DNA of 64,000 bases from Pseudomonas putida (GTDB lineage Bacteria > Pseudomonadota > Gammaproteobacteria > Pseudomonadales > Pseudomonadaceae), in assembly GCF_001636055.1 (NCBI RefSeq), contig NZ_CP011789.1, forward strand, positions 2,666,001 through 2,730,000, given 5' to 3'. Of the stretch, positions 26,190 to 40,134 are shown piece after piece. The notes under the pieces are model-generated. The model worked only from the letters and a program-made list of their open reading frames with translations. It was not told the origin of the DNA and searched no databases. Position numbers and translations under genes: made by a program. Each line of letters opens with the position of its first letter. Positions within the stretch are counted from its first letter, which is position 1.

Positions 26190-28022
26190 TCACTGCAACC
26201 CGAAGAACCAGGGCACCATCACCACGGTCACACCCATCACCAGCAGGGTGAAGGGCACACCGATCTTGACGAAGTCGGCGAAGCGGTACTGGCCCGGGCC
26301 GAGCACCAGGGTATTGACCGGCGAGGACACCGGCGTCATGAAGGCTGCCGAGGCGGCCAGGGCCACGGTCATGGCGAAGGGGTACGGTGACATCCCCAGC
26401 TGTTGCGCCGTGCTGATTGCAACCGGAGCCATGAGCACTGCCGTAGCCGTATTGGAGATGAACAGCCCGATCACTGCGGTGAGGGCGAACAGGCAGGCCA
26501 GGATGGCCAGCGGGCCGGCGCCGCCGAGCAGGCCGACCAGCCCGGTGACGGCCAGGTCGATGCCGCCGGTCTTCTGCAGGGCCAGGGCGAAGGGCAGCAT
26601 GCCGACGATCAGTACCAGGCTTTGCCAATGGATCGCGCGGTAGGCGCTGTTCATGTCGATACAGCGCCCGGCGCCCATCAACAGGCAGCCGATCAGCGCA
26701 GCGAGGACATTGGGTACCAGGCCGCTGACCATCAGTCCGACCATCACCGCCAGGCTCAGCAAGGCGTGCGGAGCACGGGCGCGCGCAGGCGCCACCTGAT
26801 CGACTTCGGCTGGCAGGCTGAGTACCAGGAAGTCGCGCGGCTGACTTTGCAGCTGGCGCACGGCCTTCCAGGGGCCGATGACCAGCAGGGTATCGCCCAG
26901 GCGCAGTTTCTCTTCCACCAGTTGCTCATCGACCGCGTTCTGCTCGCGGCGCAAGCCGACCACATTGAGGCCGTAGCGACTGCGAAAGGCCAGCTCCAGG
27001 ATAGTCTTGCCAATCAGTTGCGAACCGGGCGGCAGCGAGACCTCGGCCATGCCCACTTCCTGCGATTGATCGATGAAGTAGGCGGCCTTGAAGTGCAGGG
27101 GTTCCAGTTGCATGGTCTGGCACAGGCTGCGCAGATCGTCGCGATTGGCGAAGAGGTCGAGCAGCAGCACATCGCCCTGTTGCAGCAAGGTGCCGGAGTC
27201 GGCGGCGATCACCCGGGTGGTGAATTTGTGCTGGCGCTCGATGCCGACCACATTGGCGCCATGGCGGGTACGTAATTCGAGTTCGCCAAGGGTATGGCCG
27301 ATCAGCGGCGAATGTGGACGAATGCGCAGCCGCCGCTCGCGGCCGCTGAGTTTGTAGTCCAGCACCAGGTCGAGCAGGGTGCGACGGCTTTCGCTGCGGC
27401 CGTCCTTGCGCACCTCGCCGTTGAGCCAGCGGCGGGTCAGCAACATGTAGCCCACGCCCAGCACCAGGATGACCAGGCCGAACGGGGTGAAACTGAAGAA
27501 GTTGAAGCCCTCCAGCCCATGGCGTACCAACTCGCTGTGCACCACCACGTTCGGTGGCGTCGCCACCAGGCTGAGCATGCCGCTGATCAGGCCGGCGAAG
27601 CTCAGCGGCATCATCAGGCGGCTTGGCGAGCGCTTTTGACGCGCAGCGATGCTCAGCACCACCGGGATGAAGATCGCCACCACCCCGGTCGAACTCATTA
27701 CCGAGCCAAGCCCGGCGACTGCGACCATCAACAGCACCAGCAAGCGTGCCTCGCTGTTTCCGGCGCGTTCGCTCATCCAGTCGCCGATGCGGTAGGCGAT
27801 GCCGGTGCGCACCAGGCCTTCGCCGATCACGAACAGCGCGGCGATCAGCACCACGTTGGGATCACTGAAGCCGGCCAGGGCCTGCTCGACGGTGAGGATG
27901 CCGGACAGCGGCAGAAACAGGATCACCAACAGGGCAACCACATCCATACGGGGGCGGTTGAGGATGAACAGGGTGACGACGATGGCCAGCAGGCCGAGGA
28001 CCAGGAGCAGGTCGGAAGACAT
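26190..28022 (-). CDS. SLC13/DASS-type permease with TrkA-C (RCK) domains
   Basis: A 610-residue inner-membrane carrier: membrane part 1 (about 1-190), two soluble TrkA-C domains in the central loop (about 210-400; TLGELELRTRHGANVVGI and GKTILELAFRSRYGLNVVG), then membrane part 2. SLC13 signature residues (ATPPNVVV and SNTATAVLMAP) are present in both halves. The family takes up sulfate, dicarboxylates or citrate with sodium; the TrkA-C-containing branch is often a sulfate or unknown anion transporter. Confidence 0.85.
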   Translation of the reverse strand: MSSDLLLVLGLLAIVVTLFILNRPRMDVVALLVILFLPLSGILTVEQALAGFSDPNVVLIAALFVIGEGLVRTGIAYRIGDWMSERAGNSEARLLVLLMVAVAGLGSVMSSTGVVAIFIPVVLSIAARQKRSPSRLMMPLSFAGLISGMLSLVATPPNVVVHSELVRHGLEGFNFFSFTPFGLVILVLGVGYMLLTRRWLNGEVRKDGRSESRRTLLDLVLDYKLSGRERRLRIRPHSPLIGHTLGELELRTRHGANVVGIERQHKFTTRVIAADSGTLLQQGDVLLLDLFANRDDLRSLCQTMQLEPLHFKAAYFIDQSQEVGMAEVSLPPGSQLIGKTILELAFRSRYGLNVVGLRREQNAVDEQLVEEKLRLGDTLLVIGPWKAVRQLQSQPRDFLVLSLPAEVDQVAPARARAPHALLSLAVMVGLMVSGLVPNVLAALIGCLLMGAGRCIDMNSAYRAIHWQSLVLIVGMLPFALALQKTGGIDLAVTGLVGLLGGAGPLAILACLFALTAVIGLFISNTATAVLMAPVAISTAQQLGMSPYPFAMTVALAASAAFMTPVSSPVNTLVLGPGQYRFADFVKIGVPFTLLVMGVTVVMVPWFFGLQ

Positions 28023-28184
28023 GGGGCAGGGTGATCCTTCACGGGTTGGGGCTGGGGAGAACAGTAGCAGGCCAGGGAGGCGACGTCGTTGATGTACTGC
28101 AGGATTCGGGCGAGGGGCGCAAAGCGTGCTCGGTTGTGGTCACAAGCAACAGAGCGAACCCAAGCCTCAATCCAAGGAGCTCCA

Positions 28185-29981
28185 ATGCCCGCGCACATCG
28201 AAGACTATGCCCTGCTTGGCAACTGCCGTAGCGCAGCCCTGGTCAGCCGCGATGGTTCGATCGACTGGCTGTGCCTGCCCCGTTTCGACGCCCCGGCGGT
28301 GTTCGCCGCCTTGCTCGGCAATGAAGAAAATGGTCGCTGGCGCCTGGCGCCCAGCGACCCGGTGGAGCAGTGCAGCCGGCAGTACCTGGGCGATACCCTG
28401 GTACTGGAAACCACCTGGACCACTGCCAGCGGCCGTGCCCGGGTACTCGACTGCATGCCCCTGGGTGAAGACAACGCCGTGCTACGCATCGTCGAAGGTC
28501 TTTCGGGGCAGACCCGATTCGAGCTCGATCTGGTGCTGCGCTTCGACTATGGCCGCAGTGTTCCCTGGGTGGAGCGGCTCGATCCACTGACCCTCAGTGC
28601 CGTTGCCGGCCCCGACCGGCTGATCCTGCGTAGCACGGTCGGGTTGCATGCAATGGACCATCACAGCGTCTGCCGCTTTCATGTGGGCGCGGGCGAGCGG
28701 CAGGTGTTCGCCTTGCGTCATCAACCCTCGCACCTGCCCGACACGCCGGATTTCGACGCTGATCAGGCGCTCGCACGCACCCTGGAGCTCTGGCAGGACT
28801 TCGCTGCCCGCTGCCCTGACATGGGGCCGCACAGCGCTCTGGTGCGTCGCTCGCTGTTGACCCTCAAGGCGCTGACCTATGCGCCCACCGGCGGGATCGT
28901 CGCTGCGGCCACCACCTCGCTGCCCGAGCGCATTGGTGGCGAGCGTAACTGGGACTATCGCTATTGCTGGTTACGGGACGCCACCATGACCCTGCTGGCG
29001 TTCATGAACCTGGGGTACTTCGATGAAGCGCAGGCCTGGCGCGAATGGCTGCTGCGCTCGGTGGCCGGTAATCCGGAGCAGATGCAGATCATGTATGGCC
29101 TGGCAGGCGAGCGCGACCTGGCCGAGTTCACCTTGCCCTGGCTGGCCGGGTATGAACGCTCAAGCCCGGTGCGCATCGGCAACGCAGCCTCCGGGCAGCG
29201 CCAGCTGGATATCTATGGTGAGGTGGCCGATGCCATGGCCCAGGCGATCAAGGGCGGGCTGCCCCGCCACCCTCGCAGTGCCGCAATCGCCCGGTTGATC
29301 ATGCCGTATGTGGAGCGCATCTGGCGCGAGCCCGACGAAGGAATCTGGGAGGTGCGTGGCGGTCGCCAACAGTTCGTGCATTCGAAGGTGATGGCCTGGG
29401 TTGCGTTCGACCGTGCGGCGAGTCTGGCTGAAACCACCGAGGAGGATCGCGAACGGGGCAGGCATTATCGTCAGGTAGCCGAGCAGATTCACCGAGAGGT
29501 GTGCGAGCTGGGGCTGGACGCTGGTGGGCAGTACTTCGTGCAGGCCTATGGTTCGAGCGAGCTTGATGCCAGCCTGCTGCAGATTGCCCTGACCGGTTTT
29601 CTGCCAGCGGAAGATCCGCGTTTCTTGCGGACGCTGGAACAGATCGAGCATCGTCTGCTGAAGAATGGGTTGTTGCTGCGCTACGACAGCGACAGTTGCA
29701 GCGACGGCCTTGCGCCTGGGGAGGGGACCTTCCTGGTGTGTTCGTTCTGGTTGGCTGACGTGTATGTGCTGCTGGGGCGTCAGGCCCAGGCGCAGGCCTT
29801 GTATGACCGCCTGACCGGGTTGTGCAACGACGTGGGCCTGCTGGCCGAGCAGTACGATCCGCTCGGGCAGCGAATGCTGGGGAATTTTCCCCAGGCGTTC
29901 AGTCACATCGGCATTATCAATACCGCATTGAATCTGCACCGAGCTGAATGCCCGGCGCGGGACCGTGCTCGCTGTGGTTGA
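28185..29981 (+). CDS. Glycoside hydrolase family 15 protein (glucoamylase/trehalase-like)
   Basis: A 598-residue cytosolic enzyme with the bacterial GH15 layout: N-terminal beta-sandwich (about 1-230; DYALLGNCRSAALVSRDGS) and an alpha/alpha-barrel containing NWDYRYCWLRDATMTL. ATG at 28185 with AAGGAG 6 bp upstream. Without a signal peptide it is likely to act on intracellular alpha-glucans or trehalose. Convergent with nuoN. Confidence 0.87.
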   Translation: MPAHIEDYALLGNCRSAALVSRDGSIDWLCLPRFDAPAVFAALLGNEENGRWRLAPSDPVEQCSRQYLGDTLVLETTWTTASGRARVLDCMPLGEDNAVLRIVEGLSGQTRFELDLVLRFDYGRSVPWVERLDPLTLSAVAGPDRLILRSTVGLHAMDHHSVCRFHVGAGERQVFALRHQPSHLPDTPDFDADQALARTLELWQDFAARCPDMGPHSALVRRSLLTLKALTYAPTGGIVAAATTSLPERIGGERNWDYRYCWLRDATMTLLAFMNLGYFDEAQAWREWLLRSVAGNPEQMQIMYGLAGERDLAEFTLPWLAGYERSSPVRIGNAASGQRQLDIYGEVADAMAQAIKGGLPRHPRSAAIARLIMPYVERIWREPDEGIWEVRGGRQQFVHSKVMAWVAFDRAASLAETTEEDRERGRHYRQVAEQIHREVCELGLDAGGQYFVQAYGSSELDASLLQIALTGFLPAEDPRFLRTLEQIEHRLLKNGLLLRYDSDSCSDGLAPGEGTFLVCSFWLADVYVLLGRQAQAQALYDRLTGLCNDVGLLAEQYDPLGQRMLGNFPQAFSHIGIINTALNLHRAECPARDRARCG

Positions 29982-30013
29982 AGGCGGTGGCCGGTTTTAC
30001 CGGTGCCAGAAAC

Positions 30014-30041
30014 AAGACACCCCGCCGAGGCGGGGTGTCTT
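30014..30041. terminator. Bidirectional terminator between GH15 gene and nuoN
   Basis: AAGACACCCCGCC (30014-30026) and GGCGGGGTGTCTT (30029-30041) form a perfect 13-bp stem. It lies between convergent stops at 29981 and 30060. Confidence 0.82.
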
Positions 30042-30059
30042 GATACAGCGCAGAACGGA

Positions 30060-31529
30060 TCAGCCCACCAGGTGCAGGCCAGCCTGCTGAACGAGTTCCA
30101 GCAACGGCTGCGGGTATACACCCAGCACGAAGGCCAGGATCGCAACGGCCAGCAGCATGACGCCGCCGGTACGCTGTTCCCACTTCAGCGGCGCATCGTG
30201 ACGACGCAGGTTCGGCTCTACCAGGTACAGGGTCACCATGACCCGCAGGTAGTAGTACACGCCGATGGCGCTGCCGATCACCAGAGCACCGACCAGCCAC
30301 CACAGGTGCGATTCGACGCCGGTGGCGATGATGTAGAACTTGCCGATGAAGCCTGCAGTCAGCGGGATACCGGCCAGCGACAGCATCATCACGGTCAGTA
30401 CCGCGGTCAGGTACGGACGGCGCCAGAACAGGCCGCGGTACTCGTACAGCGCGTCGGCGTCACGGCCGGCGTACGGCGAGGACATCAGGGTGATCACGCC
30501 GAAGGCGCCCAGGCTGGTGATCACGTAGGTGACCAGGTACACGCCCATGGCCTCCAGTGCCAGGCCCTTGCTCGCCACCAGGGCGATGACCAGGTAACCG
30601 AAGTGGGCGATGGACGAGTAACCCAGCAGACGCTTGAGGTTGCTCTGGGTCAGCGCCAGCAGGTTACCGACCAGGATCGAGGCGACGGCGATCACTGCCA
30701 GTACGGTGCTCAGCACGCCACTGCTGGCGGCAGGGGAGAGCATGAACAGGCGCACGACCACGGCGAATACCGCAACCTTGCTGGCGGTGGCCAGGAAGGC
30801 GGCGACCGGTGCCGGGGCACCTTCGTACACGTCCGGCGTCCACAGGTGGAAAGGCACGAGCGACAGCTTGAAGGCCAGGCCTACCAGCATCATGCCCAGG
30901 CCCAGCTGGGCCAGCAGGCTTGGCATGCTGGTGGCGGCCAGGGCCTTGCCCAGCTGGTCGAAGGTCAGGGCGCCGGCATCGGCGTAGAGCAGGGCCATGC
31001 CGAACAGCAGGAAGGCCGAACCTGCAGCCGAGAGCACCATGTACTTGATGCCGGCTTCCAGCGAGCGCTTGTTGAAGAACGCATAGGCTACCAGGCCATA
31101 GACCGGCACCGACAGCAGCTCCAGGCCGATGAACAGGCCTGCCAGGTGGTTGGCGCTGACCAGCACCAGGCCACCGAGCGCCGACATCAGCAGCAGCAGG
31201 TAGAGTTCTTCACGGTTGCCCGGGAAGCCCTTGGAGCCTTCGCCCAGGTAGGCGTGGGCGAGGGTAACGCAGGCCAGGGTGGCCACCAGGATGATCGCCA
31301 TGTACAGGCAGGCGAACTTGTCGATGGTCACCAGCGAGGTGACCGCCAGCGGTGCGACTTTCAGTGCCGGCAGGATCGACAGCAGGGCCAGGTTCAGGCC
31401 CACGGTGGACAGCAGGAAAGTCTGCGAGTGGTTGCGCTTCCAGGCGATCGCCAGCATCACCACCACCGTGGTGATGGTGGTGATCAGCATCGGCGCCAAT
31501 GCGATGAAGTGTTGAGTGGTGAATTCCAT
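30060..31529 (-). CDS. nuoN: NADH-quinone oxidoreductase subunit N
   Basis: A 489-residue antiporter-like membrane subunit of complex I with about 14 helices. Proton-channel residues are visible in [19 protein letters not shown]. Start MEFTTQHF at 31529; the frame to 31589 runs into nuoM. Last gene of the nuoA-N operon, 7 bp after nuoM. Confidence 0.95.
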   Translation of the reverse strand: MEFTTQHFIALAPMLITTITTVVVMLAIAWKRNHSQTFLLSTVGLNLALLSILPALKVAPLAVTSLVTIDKFACLYMAIILVATLACVTLAHAYLGEGSKGFPGNREELYLLLLMSALGGLVLVSANHLAGLFIGLELLSVPVYGLVAYAFFNKRSLEAGIKYMVLSAAGSAFLLFGMALLYADAGALTFDQLGKALAATSMPSLLAQLGLGMMLVGLAFKLSLVPFHLWTPDVYEGAPAPVAAFLATASKVAVFAVVVRLFMLSPAASSGVLSTVLAVIAVASILVGNLLALTQSNLKRLLGYSSIAHFGYLVIALVASKGLALEAMGVYLVTYVITSLGAFGVITLMSSPYAGRDADALYEYRGLFWRRPYLTAVLTVMMLSLAGIPLTAGFIGKFYIIATGVESHLWWLVGALVIGSAIGVYYYLRVMVTLYLVEPNLRRHDAPLKWEQRTGGVMLLAVAILAFVLGVYPQPLLELVQQAGLHLVG

Positions 31530-31536
31530 AGCGCTC

Positions 31537-33069
31537 TTACCGGGCCGAAGCGAGTTGAGTGAAAGCGGAACCGAGCCACTGCTGCACACCGCTCATGGTG
31601 GCGGCAGAGGTGTCGAGGAACGGCTGCGGGTAGACGCCCAGCACGATCAGCAGCACCGCCAGGCCCAGCACCATGATCAGCTCGCGTCCGTCCATGCCGG
31701 CCAGCACGGTGTCGGCTTTGGCCGGACCGAAGTAGGCGCGGTGGATCATGATCAGCGAGTAGACCGAACCGAACACGAGGCCGGTGGTGGCGATCACGGT
31801 GATCCATGGCACGTGGGCGAAGCTGCCGATCAGGATCAGGAACTCGCCGACGAAGTTGCCGGTGCCCGGAAGGCCCAGCGACGCGGCGGCGAAGAACAGG
31901 CTGATGGCTGGCAGATACGCGATGCGGTGCCACAGGCCACCCATCTGGCGCATGTCACGGGTGTGCAGGCGCTCGTACAGCTGGCCGGACAGGATGAACA
32001 GCGCCGCAGCCGACAGGCCGTGGGCCAGCATCTGGATCACCGCACCCTGCAGGGCTTGCTGGCTGCCGGAGTAGATACCGATCAGCACGAAGCCCATGTG
32101 CGAGACGCTGGAGAAGGCGATCAGGCGCTTGATGTCGGTTTGGGCGAAGGCCAGGAAGGCACCGTAGAAGATACCGATCAGGCCCAGGGTCATGGCGATC
32201 GGCGCGAACTCGGCCGAGGCGTTCGGGAACAGCGGCAGGGCGAAGCGCAGCAGGCCGTAGGCGGCAGTCTTCAGCAGGATGCCGGCGAGGTCGACGGAGC
32301 CTGCAGTCGGCGCCTGGGCGTGGGCGTCAGGCAGCCAGGAGTGGAACGGAACCACTGGCAGCTTGACCGCGAAGGCGATGAAGAAGCCCAGCATCAGCAG
32401 GTATTCGACACCTGGCGGCAGCTGTGCCTTGAGCAGGTCGCTGTAGTTGAAGGTGATCACGCCGGTGGCGTTGTAGTTGACCAGCACCAGGCCAAGGATC
32501 GCCACCAGCATGATCAGGCCGCTGGCCTGGGTGAAGATGAAGAACTTGGTCGCCGCGTAGATCCGGGTCTTCTTGCCATCTGCCGAGCTGTGACCCCAGA
32601 GCGCGATGAGGAAGTACATCGGCACCAGCATCATTTCCCAGAAGAAGAAGAACAGGAACAGGTCCAGCGCCAGGAACACACCGACCACGCCGCCGAGGAT
32701 CCACATCAGGTTGAGGTGGAAGAAGCCGACGTGGCGCTGGATCTCTTTCCACGAGCACAGCACCGACAGCACACCGAGCAGGCCGGTGAGCAGGATCATC
32801 AGCAGCGACAGGCCGTCCAGGGCCAGGTGGATGCTGATGCCGAAGCGCTGGATCCACTGGACTTTGTATTCCACAGCCCAGGCAGGTTCGGCGCCCGGAG
32901 CGGGGGCGAGGGTGTAGTCACCGGTGCCCCACAGCCACAGGCCGATACCGAGCAGCAGGGACATGGTCAGCAGCGCGATCCAGCGCGGCAGGGTGGCGCC
33001 GAAGCGCTCACCCAGCCAGCACAGGAAGCCGCCGATGAAGGGGATCAGGATCAGCCAAGGCAGAATCAT
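31537..33069 (-). CDS. nuoM: NADH-quinone oxidoreductase subunit M
   Basis: A 510-residue antiporter-like subunit. [19 protein letters not shown] carries the conserved channel lysine, and [13 protein letters not shown] carries the key glutamate of helix 5. It translocates protons in the membrane arm. 58 bp separate it from nuoL, which is one of the larger gaps in the operon. Confidence 0.96.
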   Translation of the reverse strand: MILPWLILIPFIGGFLCWLGERFGATLPRWIALLTMSLLLGIGLWLWGTGDYTLAPAPGAEPAWAVEYKVQWIQRFGISIHLALDGLSLLMILLTGLLGVLSVLCSWKEIQRHVGFFHLNLMWILGGVVGVFLALDLFLFFFFWEMMLVPMYFLIALWGHSSADGKKTRIYAATKFFIFTQASGLIMLVAILGLVLVNYNATGVITFNYSDLLKAQLPPGVEYLLMLGFFIAFAVKLPVVPFHSWLPDAHAQAPTAGSVDLAGILLKTAAYGLLRFALPLFPNASAEFAPIAMTLGLIGIFYGAFLAFAQTDIKRLIAFSSVSHMGFVLIGIYSGSQQALQGAVIQMLAHGLSAAALFILSGQLYERLHTRDMRQMGGLWHRIAYLPAISLFFAAASLGLPGTGNFVGEFLILIGSFAHVPWITVIATTGLVFGSVYSLIMIHRAYFGPAKADTVLAGMDGRELIMVLGLAVLLIVLGVYPQPFLDTSAATMSGVQQWLGSAFTQLASAR

Positions 33070-33127
33070 GACGGGTTCGTTTCCTTTCGCAGAGTCGCAA
33101 GGTTCGCGAGGTTCGCAATATTCATGG

Positions 33128-34977
<1,850 letters not shown>

Positions 34978-34981
<4 letters not shown>

Positions 34982-35286
34982 CCGCGCATCTCACTGGCAG
35001 CATCGATGTCGAGAGTGTGGAAGCGGCGATACAGCTGCAGCAGGATTGCCAGGCCAATGCTGGCCTCGGCGGCTGCCAGGCTGATCACCAGAATGAACAT
35101 CACCTGACCGTCGGGCTGGACCCAACGGGCACCGGCGACGATGAACGCCAGGGCTGCGGCGTTCATCATGACTTCCAGGCTCATGAGCACGAAGAGGATG
35201 TTGCGGCGGACCATCAGGCCGACCAGACCTAAGCAGAACAGGATGCCGGCAACCGCCAGACCATGCTCGAGAGGGATAGCACCCAT
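34978..35286 (-). CDS. nuoK: NADH-quinone oxidoreductase subunit K
   Basis: A 102-residue, three-helix subunit. The conserved glutamates sit in [11 protein letters not shown] and [11 protein letters not shown]. It lies 3 bp after nuoJ and overlaps nuoL, matching the canonical J-K-L order. Confidence 0.96.
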
Positions 35287-35289
35287 GAT

Positions 35290-35790
35290 TTACTCCTTCG
35301 CCTCGTTGCGGCCCAGGTGGAAGGCGGTGACGGCCGCGGCCAGCAGCAGCATCGAGGCCAGTTCGACTACCAGCAGGTAGGGGCCGAACAGGCTGATGCC
35401 GACGGCCTTGGCGTCAACCGTGGTACCGCTGATGGCAGCACCGCTCGGATTGGCGAACAGCACGTACAGCAGCTCCAGCAGCAGCAGGGCGGCGAGGATC
35501 ACCGGCCCTGCCCAGATGCCCGGCTTGAGCCAGCCACGCTCCTGGGCGACCGACGCCGGCCCCAGGTTGAGCATCATCACCACGAAGACGAACAGCACCA
35601 TGATGGCGCCAGCGTAGGCGATCACTTCCAGGGCGCCGGCGAACGGCGCACCCAGGGAGAAGAAGATCATCGCCACGGAGATCAGCGAAATGATCAGGTA
35701 GAGCAGGGCGTGCACGGGGTTTGTGCCGGTCACCACCCGAAGGGTGGAGACCACGGCGATCCCGGATGCGAAGTAGAAAGCGAATTCCAT
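35290..35790 (-). CDS. nuoJ: NADH-quinone oxidoreductase subunit J
   Basis: A 166-residue five-helix subunit. The glycine-rich helix ALEVIAYAGAIMVLFVFVV, bearing the pi-bulge involved in coupling, is clear at about residues 52-70. 10 bp after nuoI. Confidence 0.95.
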   Translation of the reverse strand: MEFAFYFASGIAVVSTLRVVTGTNPVHALLYLIISLISVAMIFFSLGAPFAGALEVIAYAGAIMVLFVFVVMMLNLGPASVAQERGWLKPGIWAGPVILAALLLLELLYVLFANPSGAAISGTTVDAKAVGISLFGPYLLVVELASMLLLAAAVTAFHLGRNEAKE

Positions 35791-35800
35791 CTTTCTGTCC

Positions 35801-36349
35801 TTATGGGAGCAAGCTCTTCACGTTGATCGGCTCGGCTTCGTTCTGCGCAGAGCCTTTCGGCTTGCCAGCGATGGCCATACCCGCAACACGGTAGAAGTTG
35901 TAGTCAGGGTTCTTGCCGGGGCCGGAGATCAGCAGATCTTCTTTCTCGTACACCAGGTCCTGACGCTTGAACTCGGCCATTTCGAAATCCGGAGTCAACT
36001 GGATCGCGGTGGTCGGGCACGCCTCTTCACACAGGCCGCAGAAGATGCAACGCGAGAAGTTGATGCGGAAGAACTCCGGGTACCAACGGCCGTCCTCGGT
36101 CTCGGCTTTCTGCAGCGAGATGCAGCCGACCGGGCAGGCCACCGCGCAAAGGTTGCACGCTACGCAGCGCTCCTCGCCGTCGGGGTCGCGGGTGAGGACG
36201 ATGCGGCCGCGATAGCGTGGCGGCAGGTACACGGGCTCTTCGGGGTATTGCAGGGTGTCGCGCTTGCGGAACCCGTGGGAGAACACCATCACCAGGCTGC
36301 GCAGCTGAGTGCCGGTGCCCTTAACGATGTCGCCGATATATTTGAACAT
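35801..36349 (-). CDS. nuoI: NADH-quinone oxidoreductase subunit I
   Basis: A 182-residue peripheral ferredoxin-like subunit with two 4Fe-4S motifs: [12 protein letters not shown] and [12 protein letters not shown], which bind clusters N6a and N6b. It links NuoG to NuoB. 11 bp after nuoH. Confidence 0.97.
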   Translation of the reverse strand: MFKYIGDIVKGTGTQLRSLVMVFSHGFRKRDTLQYPEEPVYLPPRYRGRIVLTRDPDGEERCVACNLCAVACPVGCISLQKAETEDGRWYPEFFRINFSRCIFCGLCEEACPTTAIQLTPDFEMAEFKRQDLVYEKEDLLISGPGKNPDYNFYRVAGMAIAGKPKGSAQNEAEPINVKSLLP

Positions 36350-36360
36350 GGGTCAAATCC

Positions 36361-37368
36361 TCACTGGGCCGCGACGGCTGGCGTGTTGTAGAGCACGATC
36401 GCAGCGGTCACCAGCAAATTGATCAGGGTCAGCGGCAGGCAGAACTTCCAGCTGAAGTCCATCACCTGGTCATAGCGCGGGCGCGGGATCGAGGCGCGCA
36501 GCAGGATGAACAGCATGATGAAGAACGCGGTCTTCAATGCGAACCACAGGAACGGCAGTTGCGGCAGGATGCCGAACGGGCCGTGCCAGCCGCCGAAGAA
36601 CAGGGTGACCAGCAGCGCCGAGATGAGGATGATGCCGATGTACTCACCGACGAAGAACATGCCCCATTTCATGCCGGCATACTCGATGTGGTAGCCGTCG
36701 GCCAGTTCCTGTTCCGCTTCCGGCTGGTCGAACGGGTGACGGTGAGTCACGGCGACGCCAGCGATGAAGAAGGTGCAGAAGCCGAAGAACTGCGGAATGA
36801 TGAACCACAGGTTCTGGGCCTGGTATTCAACGATGTCGCGCATGTTGAACGAGCCCACCTGTACCACCACGCCCATCAGCGCCAGGCCCAGGAACACTTC
36901 GTACGACACGGTCTGCGCCGAGGCCCGCAAGCTGCCCAGCAGGGCGTACTTGTTGTTCGACGACCAGCCGGCGAACAGCACCGCGTAGACCGACAGGCCG
37001 GCCATGGCGAAGAAGAACAGCAGGCCGATGTTCAGGTCGGCAACGCCCCAGCCCGGTGTGATCGGGATGATCGAGAAGCCGATCAGCAGGGCGCTCATGG
37101 CCACGACCGGCGCCAGGGTGAAGATCATCTTGTCGACGAAGGGCGGGTTCCAGTCTTCCTTGAAGAACATCTTCAGCATGTCGGCGGCGATCTGGAACAT
37201 GCCGAACGGGCCGACACGGTTCGGACCGTAGCGGTCTTGCCACCAGCCCAGCAGGCGGCGCTCGACGAAGCTGAGCAGGGCGCCGCAGACCACCACGGCG
37301 AGCAGCACCACGATAGCCTTGACGACCTGGATGATCACATCGATCACTTCGGGGGTGAACCAGCTCAT
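36361..37368 (-). CDS. nuoH: NADH-quinone oxidoreductase subunit H
   Basis: A 335-residue membrane subunit forming the quinone chamber with NuoB and Nuo[14 protein letters not shown] and the acidic loop [17 protein letters not shown] are family hallmarks. Start overlaps the nuoG stop by 4 bp. Confidence 0.97.
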   Translation of the reverse strand: MSWFTPEVIDVIIQVVKAIVVLLAVVVCGALLSFVERRLLGWWQDRYGPNRVGPFGMFQIAADMLKMFFKEDWNPPFVDKMIFTLAPVVAMSALLIGFSIIPITPGWGVADLNIGLLFFFAMAGLSVYAVLFAGWSSNNKYALLGSLRASAQTVSYEVFLGLALMGVVVQVGSFNMRDIVEYQAQNLWFIIPQFFGFCTFFIAGVAVTHRHPFDQPEAEQELADGYHIEYAGMKWGMFFVGEYIGIILISALLVTLFFGGWHGPFGILPQLPFLWFALKTAFFIMLFILLRASIPRPRYDQVMDFSWKFCLPLTLINLLVTAAIVLYNTPAVAAQ

Positions 37369-40079
37369 TGTGCTGCCTCCTGCAGGCCTTCGACGGATGC
37401 ACCGAAGATGGCGGGCGGAATGCCGGCCAGGCCTTTGGGCAACGCCACCAGGCCAGCGCCCAGTTCTTCATTGATGCGCAGCGGAAGGCGCAGCGAAACG
37501 CCCGCGACGGTCAGGCTCAGCAGTGCGCCGTCGTTGACGCCCAGGCGGTCGGCTTCGGACTTGGCAAGGCCCACGTAGGCCGCCGGGATACGTTCCTGTA
37601 CCGGTGCAGCACGCGAAGAGTTCTCCTCGCTGCCGAACAGGTGGAAGAACGGCACGGCAGTCCAGGTCCCGCGCGCCGGGTTGAAGGCAGCCGGGATGCT
37701 GTTGAACCAGTTCAGGCGATCGCCTTGCGATTCGATCAGGCGCACGCCAGGGTCACCGGCACGCAGGTGGCCACCGACTTCATCCTGGAACTTGTTCCAG
37801 GCTTGCGGGGAGTTCCAGCCTGGCGACCAGGCGAATGGCACTTGCTGGCGCGGTTCGGCCGAGCCCGAGTAGCCCTCCATCGAGAAGGCGAACGCGGTGT
37901 CCTTGTCCTGCGGTGTGCGCGGCTCGTGAACGCTGATGTTGGCGCGCATGGCGGTGCGGCCCGAGTAGCGCAGCGGCTCACGGGCAAGCTTCATGCCCTT
38001 GATGCGGAACGCGGCGCTTGGCGCTGCGTTGACGATGCCAGCCAGTTGCGGTGCGGCGTTGGCGCAGGCGCTGGTGACGTGGTCCAGTTGAGTCCAGTCG
38101 ACCGGCTTGTTCAGCAGGGTGGCACGCAGGGCGTGCATCCAGCGCCAGCCTTCGTGGATCTGGATGCTGCTGTCCAGGTACTGTGGGTCGAACACCTGGA
38201 AGAAGCGCTGGGCGCGGCCTTCCTGGCTGACCAGGGTGCCGTCGCCTTCGGCGAAGGAGGCCGCTGGCAGCACCAGGTCGGCGCGATCGCTGGTGGCGGT
38301 CTTGGAATGGTCGGCGACGATCACCACTTTTGCAGCGGCGAGCGCAGCATCGACCTTGGCCGCTGGCACGCGGGTGTACAGGTCGTTCTCCAGCACGACG
38401 ATGGCGTCGGCCTTGCCGGTGATGACGGCGTCCAGTGCAGCATCGACCGAATCGCCACCCATCATGGCCATGCCGAGGCTGTTGGCCTCAGGCACGACCA
38501 GGCTCAGCGAGCCGTTCTTCTCGCGCAGCTTGAGCGCCTTGGCGATGTTGGCCGCGGCTTCGATCAGTGCGGCGTCAGCCAGCGAAGTACCGGCAACCAC
38601 CAATGGGCGCTTGGCGGCGACCAGGGCGTCGGCGATGCGCTGGGCCAGCGCCTTCGCTTCGGCGTCCAGGCCTTCGACGGCGGGTGCGCTCGGGTCGATG
38701 GCGTGGGCCACGGCGAAGCCCAGGCGGGCGAGGTCGGCAGGGGCTGCGTGTACGCATTCCTCGGCGACGTCATCGAGCTTGGTCTCGGCCAGCGAGGCAA
38801 TGAACAGCGGGTACAGCGCGTGCTGGCCGATGTTCTTCACCGCGGCGTCGAGCCATGGCTGCACCTTCATGCCTTCGGCCATGGCCTCGGCCTTGCCCTT
38901 GGTGGCCTGGCGAACAGCCAGGGCGACGCGGGCGGCGGTTTGCGTGAGGTCTTCGCCGAGTACGAACACGGCGTCGTGGTCTTCGATGTCGCGCAGGGTC
39001 GGCACCGGCAGCGGGCTGTTGTTCAGCACGTCCAGCACCAGGCGTACGCGGGCCAGCTCACCGGCTTCCATACCCGAGTAGAAGTAGTCGGCGCCGACCA
39101 GCTCGCGCAGGCCGTAGTTGCTCTCGAGGCTGGCGCGCGGCGAGCCGATGCCGACGATGGTACGGCCGCGCAGCAGGTCAGCGGCTTTGTCCAGCGCGGC
39201 GTCGAGGCCCAGCTTGCTGCCATCGGCCAGCAGCGGCTGGCGTGGACGGTCGCTGCGGTTGACGTAGCCGTAGCCGAAGCGGCCACGGTCGCACAGGAAG
39301 TACTGGTTCACCGAGCCGTTGAAGCGGTTCTCGATGCGGCGCAGTTCGCCGTAGCGCTCACCGGGGCTGATGTTGCAGCCGCTGGAGCAGCCGTGGCAGA
39401 TGCTCGGGGCGAACTGCATGTCCCACTTGCGGTTATAGCGCTCGGAGTGGGTCTTGTCGGTGAACACGCCGGTCGGGCAGACCTCGGTCAGGTTGCCAGA
39501 GAACTCGCTCTCCAGCACGCCGTCTTCAACGCGACCGAAGTACACGTTGTCGTGGGCGCCATAGACACCCAGGTCGGTACCGCCTGCGTAGTCCTTGTAG
39601 TAGCGCACGCAGCGGTAGCAGGCGATGCAGCGGTTCATCTCGTGGGCGATGAACGGGCCGAGGTCCTGGTTCTGGTGGGTACGCTTGGTGAAACGGTAGC
39701 GGCGCGCGTTGTGGCCGGTCATTACCGTCATGTCCTGCAGGTGGCAGTGACCGCCTTCCTCGCACACCGGGCAGTCGTGCGGGTGGTTGGTCATCAGCCA
39801 CTCGACGACGCTGGCACGGAACGCCTTCGACTCGTCATCGTCGATGGAGATCCAGGTGCCGTCGGAGGCAGGGGTCATGCAGGACATGACGATACGACCA
39901 CGGGTGTCGTTCTCGTCGGTGTACTGCTTGACCGCACATTGCCGGCAGGCGCCGACGCTACCGAGCGCCGGGTGCCAGCAGAAATAAGGGATGTCGAGGC
40001 CGAGCGACAGACAGGCCTGTAACAGGTTGTCTGCACCGTTGACTTCGAGCGCTTTGCCGTCTACGTGGATAGTGGCCAT
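37365..40079 (-). CDS. nuoG: NADH-quinone oxidoreductase subunit G
   Basis: A 904-residue peripheral subunit. N-terminal 2Fe-2S ferredoxin ([15 protein letters not shown]), HxxxCxxC 4Fe-4S segment ([14 protein letters not shown]), and [11 protein letters not shown] are present, then a molybdopterin-like domain with CHGCSSGCN, which gives the extra cluster N7 found in the E. coli-type enzyme. It starts 132 bp after nuoF; that gap contains two hairpins. Confidence 0.96.
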   Translation of the reverse strand: MATIHVDGKALEVNGADNLLQACLSLGLDIPYFCWHPALGSVGACRQCAVKQYTDENDTRGRIVMSCMTPASDGTWISIDDDESKAFRASVVEWLMTNHPHDCPVCEEGGHCHLQDMTVMTGHNARRYRFTKRTHQNQDLGPFIAHEMNRCIACYRCVRYYKDYAGGTDLGVYGAHDNVYFGRVEDGVLESEFSGNLTEVCPTGVFTDKTHSERYNRKWDMQFAPSICHGCSSGCNISPGERYGELRRIENRFNGSVNQYFLCDRGRFGYGYVNRSDRPRQPLLADGSKLGLDAALDKAADLLRGRTIVGIGSPRASLESNYGLRELVGADYFYSGMEAGELARVRLVLDVLNNSPLPVPTLRDIEDHDAVFVLGEDLTQTAARVALAVRQATKGKAEAMAEGMKVQPWLDAAVKNIGQHALYPLFIASLAETKLDDVAEECVHAAPADLARLGFAVAHAIDPSAPAVEGLDAEAKALAQRIADALVAAKRPLVVAGTSLADAALIEAAANIAKALKLREKNGSLSLVVPEANSLGMAMMGGDSVDAALDAVITGKADAIVVLENDLYTRVPAAKVDAALAAAKVVIVADHSKTATSDRADLVLPAASFAEGDGTLVSQEGRAQRFFQVFDPQYLDSSIQIHEGWRWMHALRATLLNKPVDWTQLDHVTSACANAAPQLAGIVNAAPSAAFRIKGMKLAREPLRYSGRTAMRANISVHEPRTPQDKDTAFAFSMEGYSGSAEPRQQVPFAWSPGWNSPQAWNKFQDEVGGHLRAGDPGVRLIESQGDRLNWFNSIPAAFNPARGTWTAVPFFHLFGSEENSSRAAPVQERIPAAYVGLAKSEADRLGVNDGALLSLTVAGVSLRLPLRINEELGAGLVALPKGLAGIPPAIFGASVEGLQEAAQ

Positions 40080-40134
40080 GGTTCAAAGTTCTTCGTTGGC
40101 CCGCGTGAGCAGGCGTGGCTAATGGAAATCGGTG

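Noticed and set aside
37368..40022. 884-codon open frame on the plus strand
   Set aside because: It is antisense to nuoG, which has intact cluster motifs and operon context. The frame has no recognisable domain and follows from high GC at third positions.
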